This document shows, in pieces, positions 44,838 through 53,245 of a DNA stretch of 64,000 nt (within the stretch, counting starts at the first letter, position 1; every line of letters begins with the position of its first letter). Under the pieces are notes generated by a model, which did not search any database, was not told the origin of the DNA, and saw only the letters and a list, made by a program, of their open reading frames with translations. This stretch comes from Comamonas testosteroni TK102. Its GTDB lineage: Bacteria; Pseudomonadota; Gammaproteobacteria; Burkholderiales; Burkholderiaceae_C. The DNA is taken from positions 4,154,001 to 4,218,000 of the forward strand of contig NZ_CP006704.1 in NCBI RefSeq assembly GCF_000739375.1, read 5' to 3'. Position numbers and translations under genes: made by a program.

Positions 44838-45857
44838 TCACTCAGACTTGGGCGTGGCACGAACCCACTTGCCTTCCTCGTCGAACTGCAGGCTGGGTGC
44901 GGCCACAAACTCGTATTGCGCCTCGGGATCGGCCTTGAGCTCGCCCTGCAGCAACTCCACCAGACGCTCGTTGCCCATCTTGAAGCCACAGGCCTGGGCG
45001 TGACCACCACCGCCTAAGCTCTCGGCCAGAGGAATGCAGTTGAACTCCGAGCGCGAGCGCAGGCCCACCTTGGTGCCCTTGTGATTGGCATGCCACATCA
45101 GCGCAAAGCTGCCGCTCTGGCGCGCCAGCAGGTCGCCCACCTGGCTATGGAACATGCCGGGGCAGTTGACCATCAGGCCCTGCCTGCCGTTGAACACCAG
45201 TACCTGGGCGCCGTCGGCGATATCGGCGCAGAGCTTCTGGAATTTCTCGTCCATGGCACCGCCGCGGGCCATGTAGACGGCTTCCTGCTCGGGCGTGAAG
45301 GCCGCGATCTCGGCCCAGCGCTCGAAGCTGCGCACGGGCTCCATGTCCAGGGCGGCCAGAAAGGCCGCACTTTCGGGGAACTCCCATTTCCAGATGTCGC
45401 GGTCCTCAATGTAGCGGATCAGGCCGGGCACGGGCTTGTCGGCCTGGAAAAACTCCCAGGCCAGGCGTGCGCCGGACTTGTTCATATCGAAATGGATCAC
45501 GCCGCACTGGCACTGGTAGCCGCTGAGCTTCTCGGCCGCGCTCTTGTGGTGGTCCAGCACCACGAGCTTGGCCACGCGCGACTCGATATCGGCCATCAGT
45601 GCGGGCTCGAAGGCGAAGTCCAGCACATAGACGGCGCGGCCGGCCAGCTCGCCCAGGTCGTCGGCCGTCTGAATCTCGCCGTGGTCCAGGCCGCGAAACT
45701 CGGCCTGACCTTCATAGAACAGCCAGGCCGCCAGCGCCGCGCCAAAACCGTCGGGGCAGCGACGGCCATGGTAGAGGATGAGGGGATTGGGATCGTTGCG
45801 ATCGGGACGCACCAGCAGCTGCTGGAACAGGGAGATTTTGGCGTTCTGTGCGGTCAT
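44838..45857 (-). CDS. DHH-family phosphoesterase
   Basis: The 339-residue protein has the DHH domain with PDGFGAALAAW, VYVLDFAF and VVLDHHKSA, and a DHHA1-like C-terminal motif GGGHAQACGFKMG. The family includes RecJ-like nucleases and small nucleotide phosphodiesterases; absence of OB and other RecJ domains makes the latter type more likely. Substrate unknown. Confidence 0.85.
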   Translation of the reverse strand: MTAQNAKISLFQQLLVRPDRNDPNPLILYHGRRCPDGFGAALAAWLFYEGQAEFRGLDHGEIQTADDLGELAGRAVYVLDFAFEPALMADIESRVAKLVVLDHHKSAAEKLSGYQCQCGVIHFDMNKSGARLAWEFFQADKPVPGLIRYIEDRDIWKWEFPESAAFLAALDMEPVRSFERWAEIAAFTPEQEAVYMARGGAMDEKFQKLCADIADGAQVLVFNGRQGLMVNCPGMFHSQVGDLLARQSGSFALMWHANHKGTKVGLRSRSEFNCIPLAESLGGGGHAQACGFKMGNERLVELLQGELKADPEAQYEFVAAPSLQFDEEGKWVRATPKSE

Positions 45858-46195
45858 AAGCCCGTATTTTCGCCGTTTGCGCCCGGGCAGGCTGCTGCGC
45901 AGGACATTGCCGCTGCATCAGACCGCTGCTAGAGCCGCTGCCCGGGCCCGCCAAAACAGGTCTGACGGGACATTCGCCCCCGAGCGCCACAGAGATCGGG
46001 CCTGGTGAGTCACCGCTTGCTTTTTTCTCGGTTAGCACAAACGCTGAAATCCCTGATTTCGGTATCTACCTAAGCCCCCACTCCTCGCGTACGCCTATGA
46101 TGGGGGTCTTGCTATTGAAATGCTGCGGTCACCGGCAGGCCCGCGACGCTTGCCTGCCACGACAGTTACAGCGCTGGGTGCTCCGCGGCCCCTGT
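45858..46195. other. Divergent intergenic region with a long inverted repeat
   Basis: It separates the DHH gene from the amidohydrolase. It holds an inverted repeat (45881-45947). The remaining sequence before 46196 shows no ribosome site stronger than background and no gene. Confidence 0.6.
45881..45947. repeat. Inverted repeat GCCCGGGCAG / CTGCCCGGGC
   Basis: Perfect 10-base arms at 45881-45890 and 45938-45947 with 47 bases between, containing further GCTGC and GCAGC words. It lies just upstream of the DHH gene start on the minus strand. Confidence 0.75.
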
Positions 46196-47395
46196 ATGCG
46201 ATCTACACCCGATATCACTCCTCACCTCGGTACGCTGCTCAGTTTTCGCCGCGACCTGCATGCCAATCCTGAGCTCAAGTACGAAGAGCACCGCACCGGC
46301 GACAAGGTCGCGGCATACCTCACGGCCCTGGGCCTGACCGTGCATCGTGGCCTGGGCCAGACTGGCGTCGTCGCCAGCATCTACGGCAAGGGCCGCAGCA
46401 AGGACAACCCCGGTCGCAGCATCGGCATCCGCGCCGACATGGATGCCCTGCCCGTCACGGAAATCAACTCCTTCGAGCACATCAGCCAGAACAAGGGCCG
46501 CATGCATGCCTGCGGCCACGACGGTCACACCACCATGCTGCTGGGAGCCGCCACCACGCTGTCGCAGCAGCCCGACTTTGACGGCACGGTGCACCTGATC
46601 TTCCAGCCCGGCGAAGAAGGCGGTGCCGGCGCCAAGGCCATGATGGATGACGGCCTGTTCGAGAAATTCCCCTGCGAGGCCGTGTTTGCGCTGCACAACT
46701 GGCCCTCGCTGCCGGCCGGCCAGATGGCCGTGCGTGTCGGCCCCATCATGGCCTCCACCCTGCGCTTCCAGATCAAGGTGCACGGCAAGGGCGGCCACGC
46801 CGCCATGCCCCACACCACGCTGGACCCGATTCCCGTGGCCTGCGCCATCGTCAGCCAGCTGCAGACCCTGGTCTCACGCAGCACCGACCCCCTGGATTCG
46901 GCCGTGCTCACCGTAGGCAAGATCACCAGCGGCACCGTGGAAAACATCATTCCCGATGACGCCATCATCGCCGGCACCGTGCGCACCCTGAAGAAGGAAA
47001 CGCGCGAGATGTTCATTGAAGGCATCAAGCGCATCAGCGAGCATGTGGCCGCTGCCCACCAGTGCAGCGCCGAGTTCACGCTGCGCCCCGGCTCCTATCC
47101 CAACACCACCAACCATGCCCGCGAAGCCAAGTTCATGGCCACCGTGATGCGCGAGGCAGTGGGTGAGGACAAGGCCTTTGACGACGTCTTGCCCGCCATG
47201 ACCTCGGAGGACTTCGGCTTCATGCTCGAGGCCGTGCCCGGTGCCTATGGCTGGATCGGCAACGGTCCTGCCAACGGCCAACCCGGCGTGAGCCTGCACA
47301 ATCCGGCCTACGACTTCAACGATGACAACATCGGCCGCGGCTCCCGGTTCTGGGATCTGCTGGCGCGTCGCTACTTCGAGCAGCCGGCAGCCTGA
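46196..47395 (+). CDS. M20 amidohydrolase (hippurate hydrolase type)
   Basis: The 399-residue protein belongs to the M20D aminoacylase/hippurate hydrolase family. Metal-binding motifs are IRADMDALPV, HACGHDGHTTML, IFQPGEEGGAGAKAM, and ALHNWPSLPAGQMAVR. The ATG at 46196 gives MRSTPDITPHLG directly before the conserved FRRDLHANPELKYEE. The substrate, probably N-acyl amino acids, is inferred from the family. Confidence 0.92.
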   Translation: MRSTPDITPHLGTLLSFRRDLHANPELKYEEHRTGDKVAAYLTALGLTVHRGLGQTGVVASIYGKGRSKDNPGRSIGIRADMDALPVTEINSFEHISQNKGRMHACGHDGHTTMLLGAATTLSQQPDFDGTVHLIFQPGEEGGAGAKAMMDDGLFEKFPCEAVFALHNWPSLPAGQMAVRVGPIMASTLRFQIKVHGKGGHAAMPHTTLDPIPVACAIVSQLQTLVSRSTDPLDSAVLTVGKITSGTVENIIPDDAIIAGTVRTLKKETREMFIEGIKRISEHVAAAHQCSAEFTLRPGSYPNTTNHAREAKFMATVMREAVGEDKAFDDVLPAMTSEDFGFMLEAVPGAYGWIGNGPANGQPGVSLHNPAYDFNDDNIGRGSRFWDLLARRYFEQPAA

Positions 47396-47423
47396 TCACG
47401 GCCAGCCACGCCATTCATCGCTG

Positions 47424-47457
47424 AAAGCCCTCAACCAGCAATGGTTGCGGGCTTTTT
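47424..47457. terminator. Terminator between convergent amidohydrolase and EAL genes
   Basis: AAAGCCC-T-CAACC and GGTTG-C-GGGCTTT flank AGCAAT, followed by TTT on the plus strand. Only the plus-strand T-run is strong. Confidence 0.85.
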
Positions 47458-49742
47458 CACGTCTTGACATCCGTATCGGGCTCACCCAGTACCTCGACCT
47501 GCCAGCGCTGCTGCGGCATGGGCATCCCGAGCAGCATGCCCTGCAGCACGATGTCCGGGTTCCATCGCGTCAGCTGCAGCGCCTGCTCGGACAGCTCCAC
47601 GCCTTCGGCCACCACGCGCAGCTGCAAGCGGTGCGCCACCAGCAGCATGGCCTCCACCAGAGCTGCGTCCTTTTCGGAGCGATGGCTGCCGCTGACGAAG
47701 CTCCTGTCGATCTTGAGCTCCTGGATCGGCAGATGCTGCAGGCTGTACATGCTGGAATAGCCGGTGCCGAAGTCATCGAGAGAGATCTCTATGCCCAGGC
47801 CGCGCAAGGCCAGCATGCGCCGGCGCGCCTGGTCCAGATCCCGCAGCAAGGTGCCTTCGGTGATCTCCAGCGTCAGCTGGCGCGCATTGGCACCGGTCTC
47901 CCTCAGTATCTTGTCCAGCGTGGCCATGAAGTCCTCATGCCCGAACTGCTGGGCGCTGACGTTGACCGACAGACGCAGACCGCGCTCTGCCATTGCCGGT
48001 CTCGCCAGCAGCGTACAGGCCTGACGCAGCACCCAGTCACCCAGACGCACGATGAGCTCGGACTCCTCGGCCACCGGAATGAACTCTCCCGGACTGACCA
48101 GCCCCCACTCAGGATGCTGCCAGCGCACCAGCGCCTCGGCGCCCACACAGCGGCCGCGCGCATCGGTCTGGCTCTGCAGATAAAGGCGCAGCTCGCCCTG
48201 GGAGATGCCGTGGTACAGATCCTTGGCAATGCGCACGCGCCGGTAAACATCCTGAGCCATGCGCGGCTCGAACAGGACCACGCTGCCCGGCCCGCCCTGC
48301 TTGGCCTCATGCAGAGCCACGCTGGCAAAGCGCAGCACGTCATGGCTGTTGCCGCCCTTGAGGGCCGGCTCCAGCACCGCGCCGCCTATGCAGCAGCTGA
48401 CAAACTCGGTCTCGATCCAGCTGTTGAGGGAAAACGGCTTCTGCAAGGCCTTCTTCAAGGTCAGCGCGTACTGCTGCAGCTGCTCCTCCACGCCCTGGGC
48501 ATGCTTGTGCAGGCTATCGAAAACGATGGCGAATTCCGCAGCCGCGATACGCGCAATCCAGGCATCGTCAGGCAGCGCCTCGACCAGTCTGGCCCCCATG
48601 GCCTGCACCAGCTCGTCGCTGTGCTGCATGCCATGCACATCGTTGAAAACGGAAAAGCGATCCACATCCAGAAGCAGCAGGCCATGGCAGGCATCCTGGC
48701 GGGCCAGGTTCAGCTCGCGCAGATGCAAGGTCAGCGAATGGCGGTTGGGCAGGCCCGTGAGCGGGTCCAGATAGACCAGGTCATGGATGCGGCGCTCGGC
48801 CAGCACGCGCTCGGAGAGATCGCGCTTGAGCTCCACATAGTTGACGACCTCGCCCTGCGGCGTACGAATCGGTGTCACCAGCACCGATTCGCGCAAGGCC
48901 TCGCCCTTGCTCGTGCGATTGGTCATCTCGCCGCGCCACAGCGTGCCCGTGGCCAGTTGCTTGAGCGCGCGCTGACGATGACTGCGGTCCATGCCCATGG
49001 TAGAGACCAGCTCGGTCGACTGGCCGAGGACCTGTTCGCGCGCATAGCCCGAGCGGCTCAGAAAGGCCTCGTTGACATACACGACCTTCAACTGGGGATC
49101 GGTGATGACGATGCTCTCCGGGTTCTGCTCGACCGCCCGGTAGAACTTGCGCAGCTCGTTCTGGCTGGCCTCCAGTGCCGCCAGCGTTTCCATGCTTTTC
49201 TGCACGCGTCGTCCCAGGCTGGCCCTGGCCTGCAGGCAAATGATGAGCACCAGCATCATCATGCCCACCACATGGATCAGTGCCAGCAGGTGCTCGGTTG
49301 CCGACAGCGCCGCAGCCGGCATGCCGATCTGGGGCGCCAGCCACCACAGGGCGGCGACGACCAAGGTGGACAGGCCCAGCATCGCCAGGGCGGCACGCGT
49401 GCCCTGCACCCAGACCGCGACCACCAGCCAGGCTGGGAAAGCCATCACGGCGGGCCCGTAAAGCCCTCCCGCGTGCCAGGCCCAGAGCAGGCTCAGCAGC
49501 CAGTTTCCCCAGACAAAACAGGACACGGCCCAGGCCCATTTCCTGGTCTTGGCCAGCCCCATGCACAGCAGCGACAGCAGCATGACGCCGCCGGACAGCA
49601 CCAGATCCACGTCATCCACCGCGGGTGCCAGCAACCAGACCAGACTCATCATGGCGCCCAGGACCCACATCCAGAGACAGCCCAGCCACACCATGCGACG
49701 CATGGGCAACCGGTATCTGGTCTCGACAAAATGACGCCGCAT
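47457..49742 (-). CDS. Membrane PAS-GGDEF-EAL protein with degenerate GGDEF site
   Basis: The 761-residue protein has about six N-terminal transmembrane helices (17-170), a PAS domain (about 195-310), a GGDEF domain (about 325-480) and an EAL domain (about 505-750). The GGDEF signature is changed to AAAEF at 400-404, so cyclase activity is very unlikely. The EAL site is complete: EAL 536-538, Asn594, Glu626/Glu629, DDFGTG 656-661, Lys677, Glu713, Gln734. It is therefore probably a c-di-GMP phosphodiesterase, with the GGDEF remnant possibly binding GTP. Confidence 0.92.
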   Translation of the reverse strand: MRRHFVETRYRLPMRRMVWLGCLWMWVLGAMMSLVWLLAPAVDDVDLVLSGGVMLLSLLCMGLAKTRKWAWAVSCFVWGNWLLSLLWAWHAGGLYGPAVMAFPAWLVVAVWVQGTRAALAMLGLSTLVVAALWWLAPQIGMPAAALSATEHLLALIHVVGMMMLVLIICLQARASLGRRVQKSMETLAALEASQNELRKFYRAVEQNPESIVITDPQLKVVYVNEAFLSRSGYAREQVLGQSTELVSTMGMDRSHRQRALKQLATGTLWRGEMTNRTSKGEALRESVLVTPIRTPQGEVVNYVELKRDLSERVLAERRIHDLVYLDPLTGLPNRHSLTLHLRELNLARQDACHGLLLLDVDRFSVFNDVHGMQHSDELVQAMGARLVEALPDDAWIARIAAAEFAIVFDSLHKHAQGVEEQLQQYALTLKKALQKPFSLNSWIETEFVSCCIGGAVLEPALKGGNSHDVLRFASVALHEAKQGGPGSVVLFEPRMAQDVYRRVRIAKDLYHGISQGELRLYLQSQTDARGRCVGAEALVRWQHPEWGLVSPGEFIPVAEESELIVRLGDWVLRQACTLLARPAMAERGLRLSVNVSAQQFGHEDFMATLDKILRETGANARQLTLEITEGTLLRDLDQARRRMLALRGLGIEISLDDFGTGYSSMYSLQHLPIQELKIDRSFVSGSHRSEKDAALVEAMLLVAHRLQLRVVAEGVELSEQALQLTRWNPDIVLQGMLLGMPMPQQRWQVEVLGEPDTDVKT

Positions 49743-49901
49743 GCAAGCCCTTTAGCATTCAGACTGGATGATGAATGCTAGGGGCAGTTGCCAATTAGTT
49801 CAATCGCCCTGGCAAGTCTGATTCAGAAAATCTGTACGCTAGGCCAGCCTGCCCAATGCCATCTGCCTGCGCCGCCCGGGGGCCGGGCGTTAGCCGCAAG
49901 C

Positions 49902-50849
49902 TCAGGGCTGCCGGCGGCGCGCGCTTCGGCGCGCCTTGGTCTGGGCGTCCTTTCTGGCCTGGCGCTCCGCATCCTTTTGCTGGCCCTCGGCAAGCCAGGC
50001 CTCAAATTCGGCTGGTGTCTCCAGCGTGATGCGGCCAATGCTCACATCGCGGAAGTCCGTCAGCACCAGCTCGGCCGCCTTTTGCAGATTCACGCGGCCG
50101 CCGCTCATCACGGCACCGCGCTTCTTGCCGATCAGCGTCAGCAACTCATCGTCGTGCAGTGCAGCGATCTCCTGGGCCGAAATGCCCAGCTTGTAGCGCG
50201 CCTCCAGCATGGGGGCATAGTGCTTCTGCAGATACAGCAGCAGCTCCAGCGCCACCAGGTCTTCGTCATAGGCATTGCGCCCCACGGCACCGCTGGCAGC
50301 CAGGTTGTAGCCGCTTTTCTCCACGATGATGCGCGGCCACAGCATGCCCGGCGTGTCCCAGAGGTAGAAATCGTCGGCCAGCACGATGCGCTGCTCCAGC
50401 TTGGTCACACCGGCCTCGTTGCCGGTCTTGGCCTGGGTCTTGCCGCTCATGGAGTTGATCAGCGTGGACTTGCCCACATTGGGCACGCCGCAGATCAGCA
50501 CGCGCATGGGCTTGGCCAGACCGCCGCGCGCGGGCGCCAGCAGCTTGCACTGCTCGATCAGGCGCTTGGTGGGCGCCGGCTCCGAGGCGTCCAGCCCAAT
50601 GGCGCGGGTCTCGCTCTGGGCGTTGTACCAGTCCATCCAGGCCTTGGTCTGTACCGGATCGGCCATGTCCTGCTTGTTGAGTATCTTCAGGCGCGGCTTG
50701 TGGCCCGTCATCTCCTGCAGCAGGGGATTGGCGCTGGAGCCAGGCAGGCGCGCATCCAGAACCTCGATGACCACATCGATTTCCTTGACGCGCTCCGTGA
50801 TGGCCTGACGCGTCAGATGCATGTGACCGGGAAACCATTGGATGGCCAT
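49902..50849 (-). CDS. YlqF/RbgA-type circularly permuted GTPase
   Basis: The 315-residue protein has permuted GTPase motifs: G4 LNKQDMAD precedes G1 [12 protein letters not shown], followed by DTPGMLWPR. The N-terminal AIQWFPGHMHLTRQAI is diagnostic. RbgA/YlqF assists late 50S assembly in Bacillus; the role in betaproteobacteria is inferred. The start is ATG 50849; a longer frame adds 12 unrelated residues. Confidence 0.92.
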   Translation of the reverse strand: MAIQWFPGHMHLTRQAITERVKEIDVVIEVLDARLPGSSANPLLQEMTGHKPRLKILNKQDMADPVQTKAWMDWYNAQSETRAIGLDASEPAPTKRLIEQCKLLAPARGGLAKPMRVLICGVPNVGKSTLINSMSGKTQAKTGNEAGVTKLEQRIVLADDFYLWDTPGMLWPRIIVEKSGYNLAASGAVGRNAYDEDLVALELLLYLQKHYAPMLEARYKLGISAQEIAALHDDELLTLIGKKRGAVMSGGRVNLQKAAELVLTDFRDVSIGRITLETPAEFEAWLAEGQQKDAERQARKDAQTKARRSARRRQP

Positions 50850-50972
50850 AGCGCAGATCTTTCTTGTTGTGCGGGGTGTGGGCACGCAATCGGCACAAAC
50901 ACCCTTTTATGTCGGTGAATTCAGGCGCGCAAGGATAATCTGCCTCTGCCTTTCTGACCTGTCCGCTCGCTT

Positions 50973-51197
50973 ATGCCCCTGCCATCCGCCCCCCAAAAGC
51001 CCAAATCGCGCAACGAAATCCTGATCAAAGGCCTGACGATTGCGCTGATCGGCATCATCATCTTGCTGGCTCCGGTGTTCAAGCCCGAAAGCGGCATCGC
51101 CCAGCTGTTTGCCCAGTCCCACATCGTGGGCTGGTTCGCCCTGGTGCTGGGTCTGGCATTCATAGCCCAGTTTCTCTGGGTTCGCTTCAGGAAATGA
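50973..51197 (+). CDS. Small two-helix membrane protein
   Basis: The 74-residue protein has a basic N-terminus (PQKPKSRNEILIKG), a first membrane helix (LTIALIGIIILLAPVF) and a second (GWFALVLGLAFIAQFLW) with a basic end. I recognise no family. It overlaps the next gene by ATGA and is divergent from the YlqF gene. Confidence 0.8.
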   Translation: MPLPSAPQKPKSRNEILIKGLTIALIGIIILLAPVFKPESGIAQLFAQSHIVGWFALVLGLAFIAQFLWVRFRK

Positions 51198-51412
51198 GCG
51201 ATGCGGCCCTGCTGCAGCCGCTGACCCAGGCTCGCAGCCAGATCGCGCTCTGGCAGCAGCGCGCCGCGGCAGCGGAGGTGACGCTGCGCCAGCCGCCACC
51301 CGAGCCCACGAGCTGCTGCGGGCGCGGTTGCAACGGCTGCGTCTGGGAAGGCTATTACGGTGCGCTGTCTTTCTGGCTGGAGGATGCGTCCGAAGCCCTG
51401 AGCGCAGGCTGA
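51194..51412 (+). CDS. Oxidoreductase-like (OXLD) domain small protein
   Basis: The 72-residue protein carries PEPTSCCGRGCNGCVWEGYY, the cysteine-rich signature of the oxidoreductase-like domain found in small bacterial proteins and at the N-terminus of some eukaryotic mitochondrial ones. It may bind metal or undergo redox exchange; function unknown. It is coupled to the small membrane protein upstream. Confidence 0.85.
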   Translation: MSDAALLQPLTQARSQIALWQQRAAAAEVTLRQPPPEPTSCCGRGCNGCVWEGYYGALSFWLEDASEALSAG

Positions 51413-51429
51413 AACCAGGCTGCCGGAAC

Positions 51430-53091
51430 TTATGCCGTTTCGGCTTCCAGCGCAGGCAGGGTGCGCGGATGAGCCTCATCTTTCATAGCATCATCATCGA
51501 AATCGATATCGACGATCTCGTTGCCCAGCGACTGGTAGCTGACCCGGAAACGCCCTGCCCCGGCCTCCAGTCGCTGCGCCTGATGGAATAGCTCGCGCGC
51601 CGCCGCACTGGACTCCGCCACCAGACCCGCGTTCTGGCTGGTCATATGGTCCAGGGCCTGCACCGCCTCGCTGATCCGGGCAATGCCCTGGTTCTGCGCC
51701 TGGGCCGCCTCAGTGATCGATGCGATCAGACCGCTGACCGTGCGCACATCGCGCACGATATGCTCCATGCGCTGACCGGCCTGCAGCGCCAGTGTCTGGC
51801 CCGACTTCATCTGCCGGGTGGAATGGTCCATCAGCTGGCGGATCTGCTTGGCCGCTTCGGCACTGCGCTGGGCCAGCTCGCGCACCTCGGCTGCCACCAC
51901 GGCAAAGCCGCGGCCCTGGGTTCCGGCCCGCGCCGCCTCCACTGCAGCGTTCAGCGCCAGGATATTGGTCTGGAAGGCAATTCCGTCTATCACTCCCACA
52001 ATGGCGGCCACCTGCTGGCTGCTCTGGGCCATGTGCTCCATGTTGCGCACCACCTCCTGCACCACGCTGCCGCCGCTGGCCGCCGCCTCGGCAGCGCTGC
52101 GCGCACTCTGGTCGGCATGGCGCGCACTGTCGGCAGAATGGGTGACCAGGGTGACCATGTTTTCTATGCTGCTGACCGTGGCCTTGAGCTGCTCTGCCGC
52201 ATGGGCCGTGCGATCGGAGAGGTCGCTATTGTCCTGCGCCATCTGGCTGGATGCAGCGGCCACGGCTTCCACGCCGCCCTGCACCTCGCCCACCAGACCC
52301 CGTAGCTGACGCGTCATCAGCGCCAGCGACTGCATGAGCCGACCCAGCTCGTCGCTGCGCCCCGTTGACGGTGGCGTAAAACTCAGATCGCCTGCCGCAA
52401 TGGTCTGCGCCAGCTGTACGGCCTCGCTCAGGGGAGTGGTGATGGAGCGAATCGTCGCCAGCGACAGCAGTGCTCCTACCAGACCCATGAACAGGCCCAC
52501 ACCCATGGCCATGCGCTTGGCGACAGCGGTTTGCTCGCGCCCCTGCTGCTCGGCATCCAGGCGCTGCTGCTGCTGGGCCTCGACAAAGGCATCCTGGGCC
52601 TGGACATAGCGCCTGGAGGCCGGGATCAGTTGCTCGTCCACCAGCTTCTGCGCCTCCCAGGCCTTGCCCAGGTCGCGCGCCTGATAGGCCTCTTCATAGA
52701 TATCGAGCACGGCCTTGCGCTCCTGCTCCACCTTGGTCAGCCCGCCCCGATCCACCTCGGTCTGCGCATCGGCCCGCACCTGCTGCTGCAGACCTGCGGC
52801 CTGCTGCATCAACCCGCGCGCTTTCTGCGAGAGCTGAGCGATCAGATGCTCTTCCGACGAGAGCACGCTGGCCAGCGCTGCCTCCACACTCTGCAGTGTC
52901 AGCGCCTGCCAGCGCAGTGCTAGATTGATGCGCTTGTCCGTGGCCTGAACGGCTGCGCTGACCCGCTGCTCCACATTCTGCAAATAGCCGAACAGGCCGC
53001 CTGCCACCAGCACATTGCACAGCAACAGCCCCAGGAACAAGGCCCACATCTTGCGAGCCACCGAAAGGTTCTGGAATTTCTTCAACAACAT
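51430..53091 (-). CDS. Methyl-accepting chemotaxis protein
   Basis: The 553-residue receptor has an N-terminal membrane helix ([21 protein letters not shown]), a four-helix-bundle periplasmic sensor rich in Gln/Ala/Glu, a second membrane helix ([19 protein letters not shown]), a HAMP domain and the signalling hairpin with [20 protein letters not shown]. No CheR pentapeptide is visible at the C-terminus, which ends in an acidic tail. Ligand unknown. ATG 53091 is preferred over an in-frame TTG at 53109. Confidence 0.93.
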   Translation of the reverse strand: MLLKKFQNLSVARKMWALFLGLLLCNVLVAGGLFGYLQNVEQRVSAAVQATDKRINLALRWQALTLQSVEAALASVLSSEEHLIAQLSQKARGLMQQAAGLQQQVRADAQTEVDRGGLTKVEQERKAVLDIYEEAYQARDLGKAWEAQKLVDEQLIPASRRYVQAQDAFVEAQQQQRLDAEQQGREQTAVAKRMAMGVGLFMGLVGALLSLATIRSITTPLSEAVQLAQTIAAGDLSFTPPSTGRSDELGRLMQSLALMTRQLRGLVGEVQGGVEAVAAASSQMAQDNSDLSDRTAHAAEQLKATVSSIENMVTLVTHSADSARHADQSARSAAEAAASGGSVVQEVVRNMEHMAQSSQQVAAIVGVIDGIAFQTNILALNAAVEAARAGTQGRGFAVVAAEVRELAQRSAEAAKQIRQLMDHSTRQMKSGQTLALQAGQRMEHIVRDVRTVSGLIASITEAAQAQNQGIARISEAVQALDHMTSQNAGLVAESSAAARELFHQAQRLEAGAGRFRVSYQSLGNEIVDIDFDDDAMKDEAHPRTLPALEAETA

Positions 53092-53190
53092 GAGCACACC
53101 GCCGATCAAGCGCGGAGCGCAGCGCCCCGCCGACCGTTACGATATGAAACAAAGATGACAAGGCTGTGACATCGCCGCTGCAGCAAGAAG

Positions 53191-53226
53191 AAAAGCGCTT
53201 GCAGCCCAAAGGCCACAAGCGCTTTC
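53191..53226 (-). terminator. Terminator-like hairpin after gshA (dispersed element copy 5)
   Basis: On the minus strand AAAGCGCTTG and CAAGCGCTTT flank 14 bases that can form a smaller GCC/GGC stem; a T-rich tract (TTTTCTTCTT) follows. It ends in CAGCTATC on the plus strand (53226-53233), like other gap repeats. Confidence 0.75.
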
Positions 53227-53245
53227 AGCTATCGAATTCAGAGAG

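Noticed and set aside
47322..49781. 819-codon plus-strand frame opposite the EAL gene
   Set aside because: Antisense artefact over an intact PAS-GGDEF-EAL gene.
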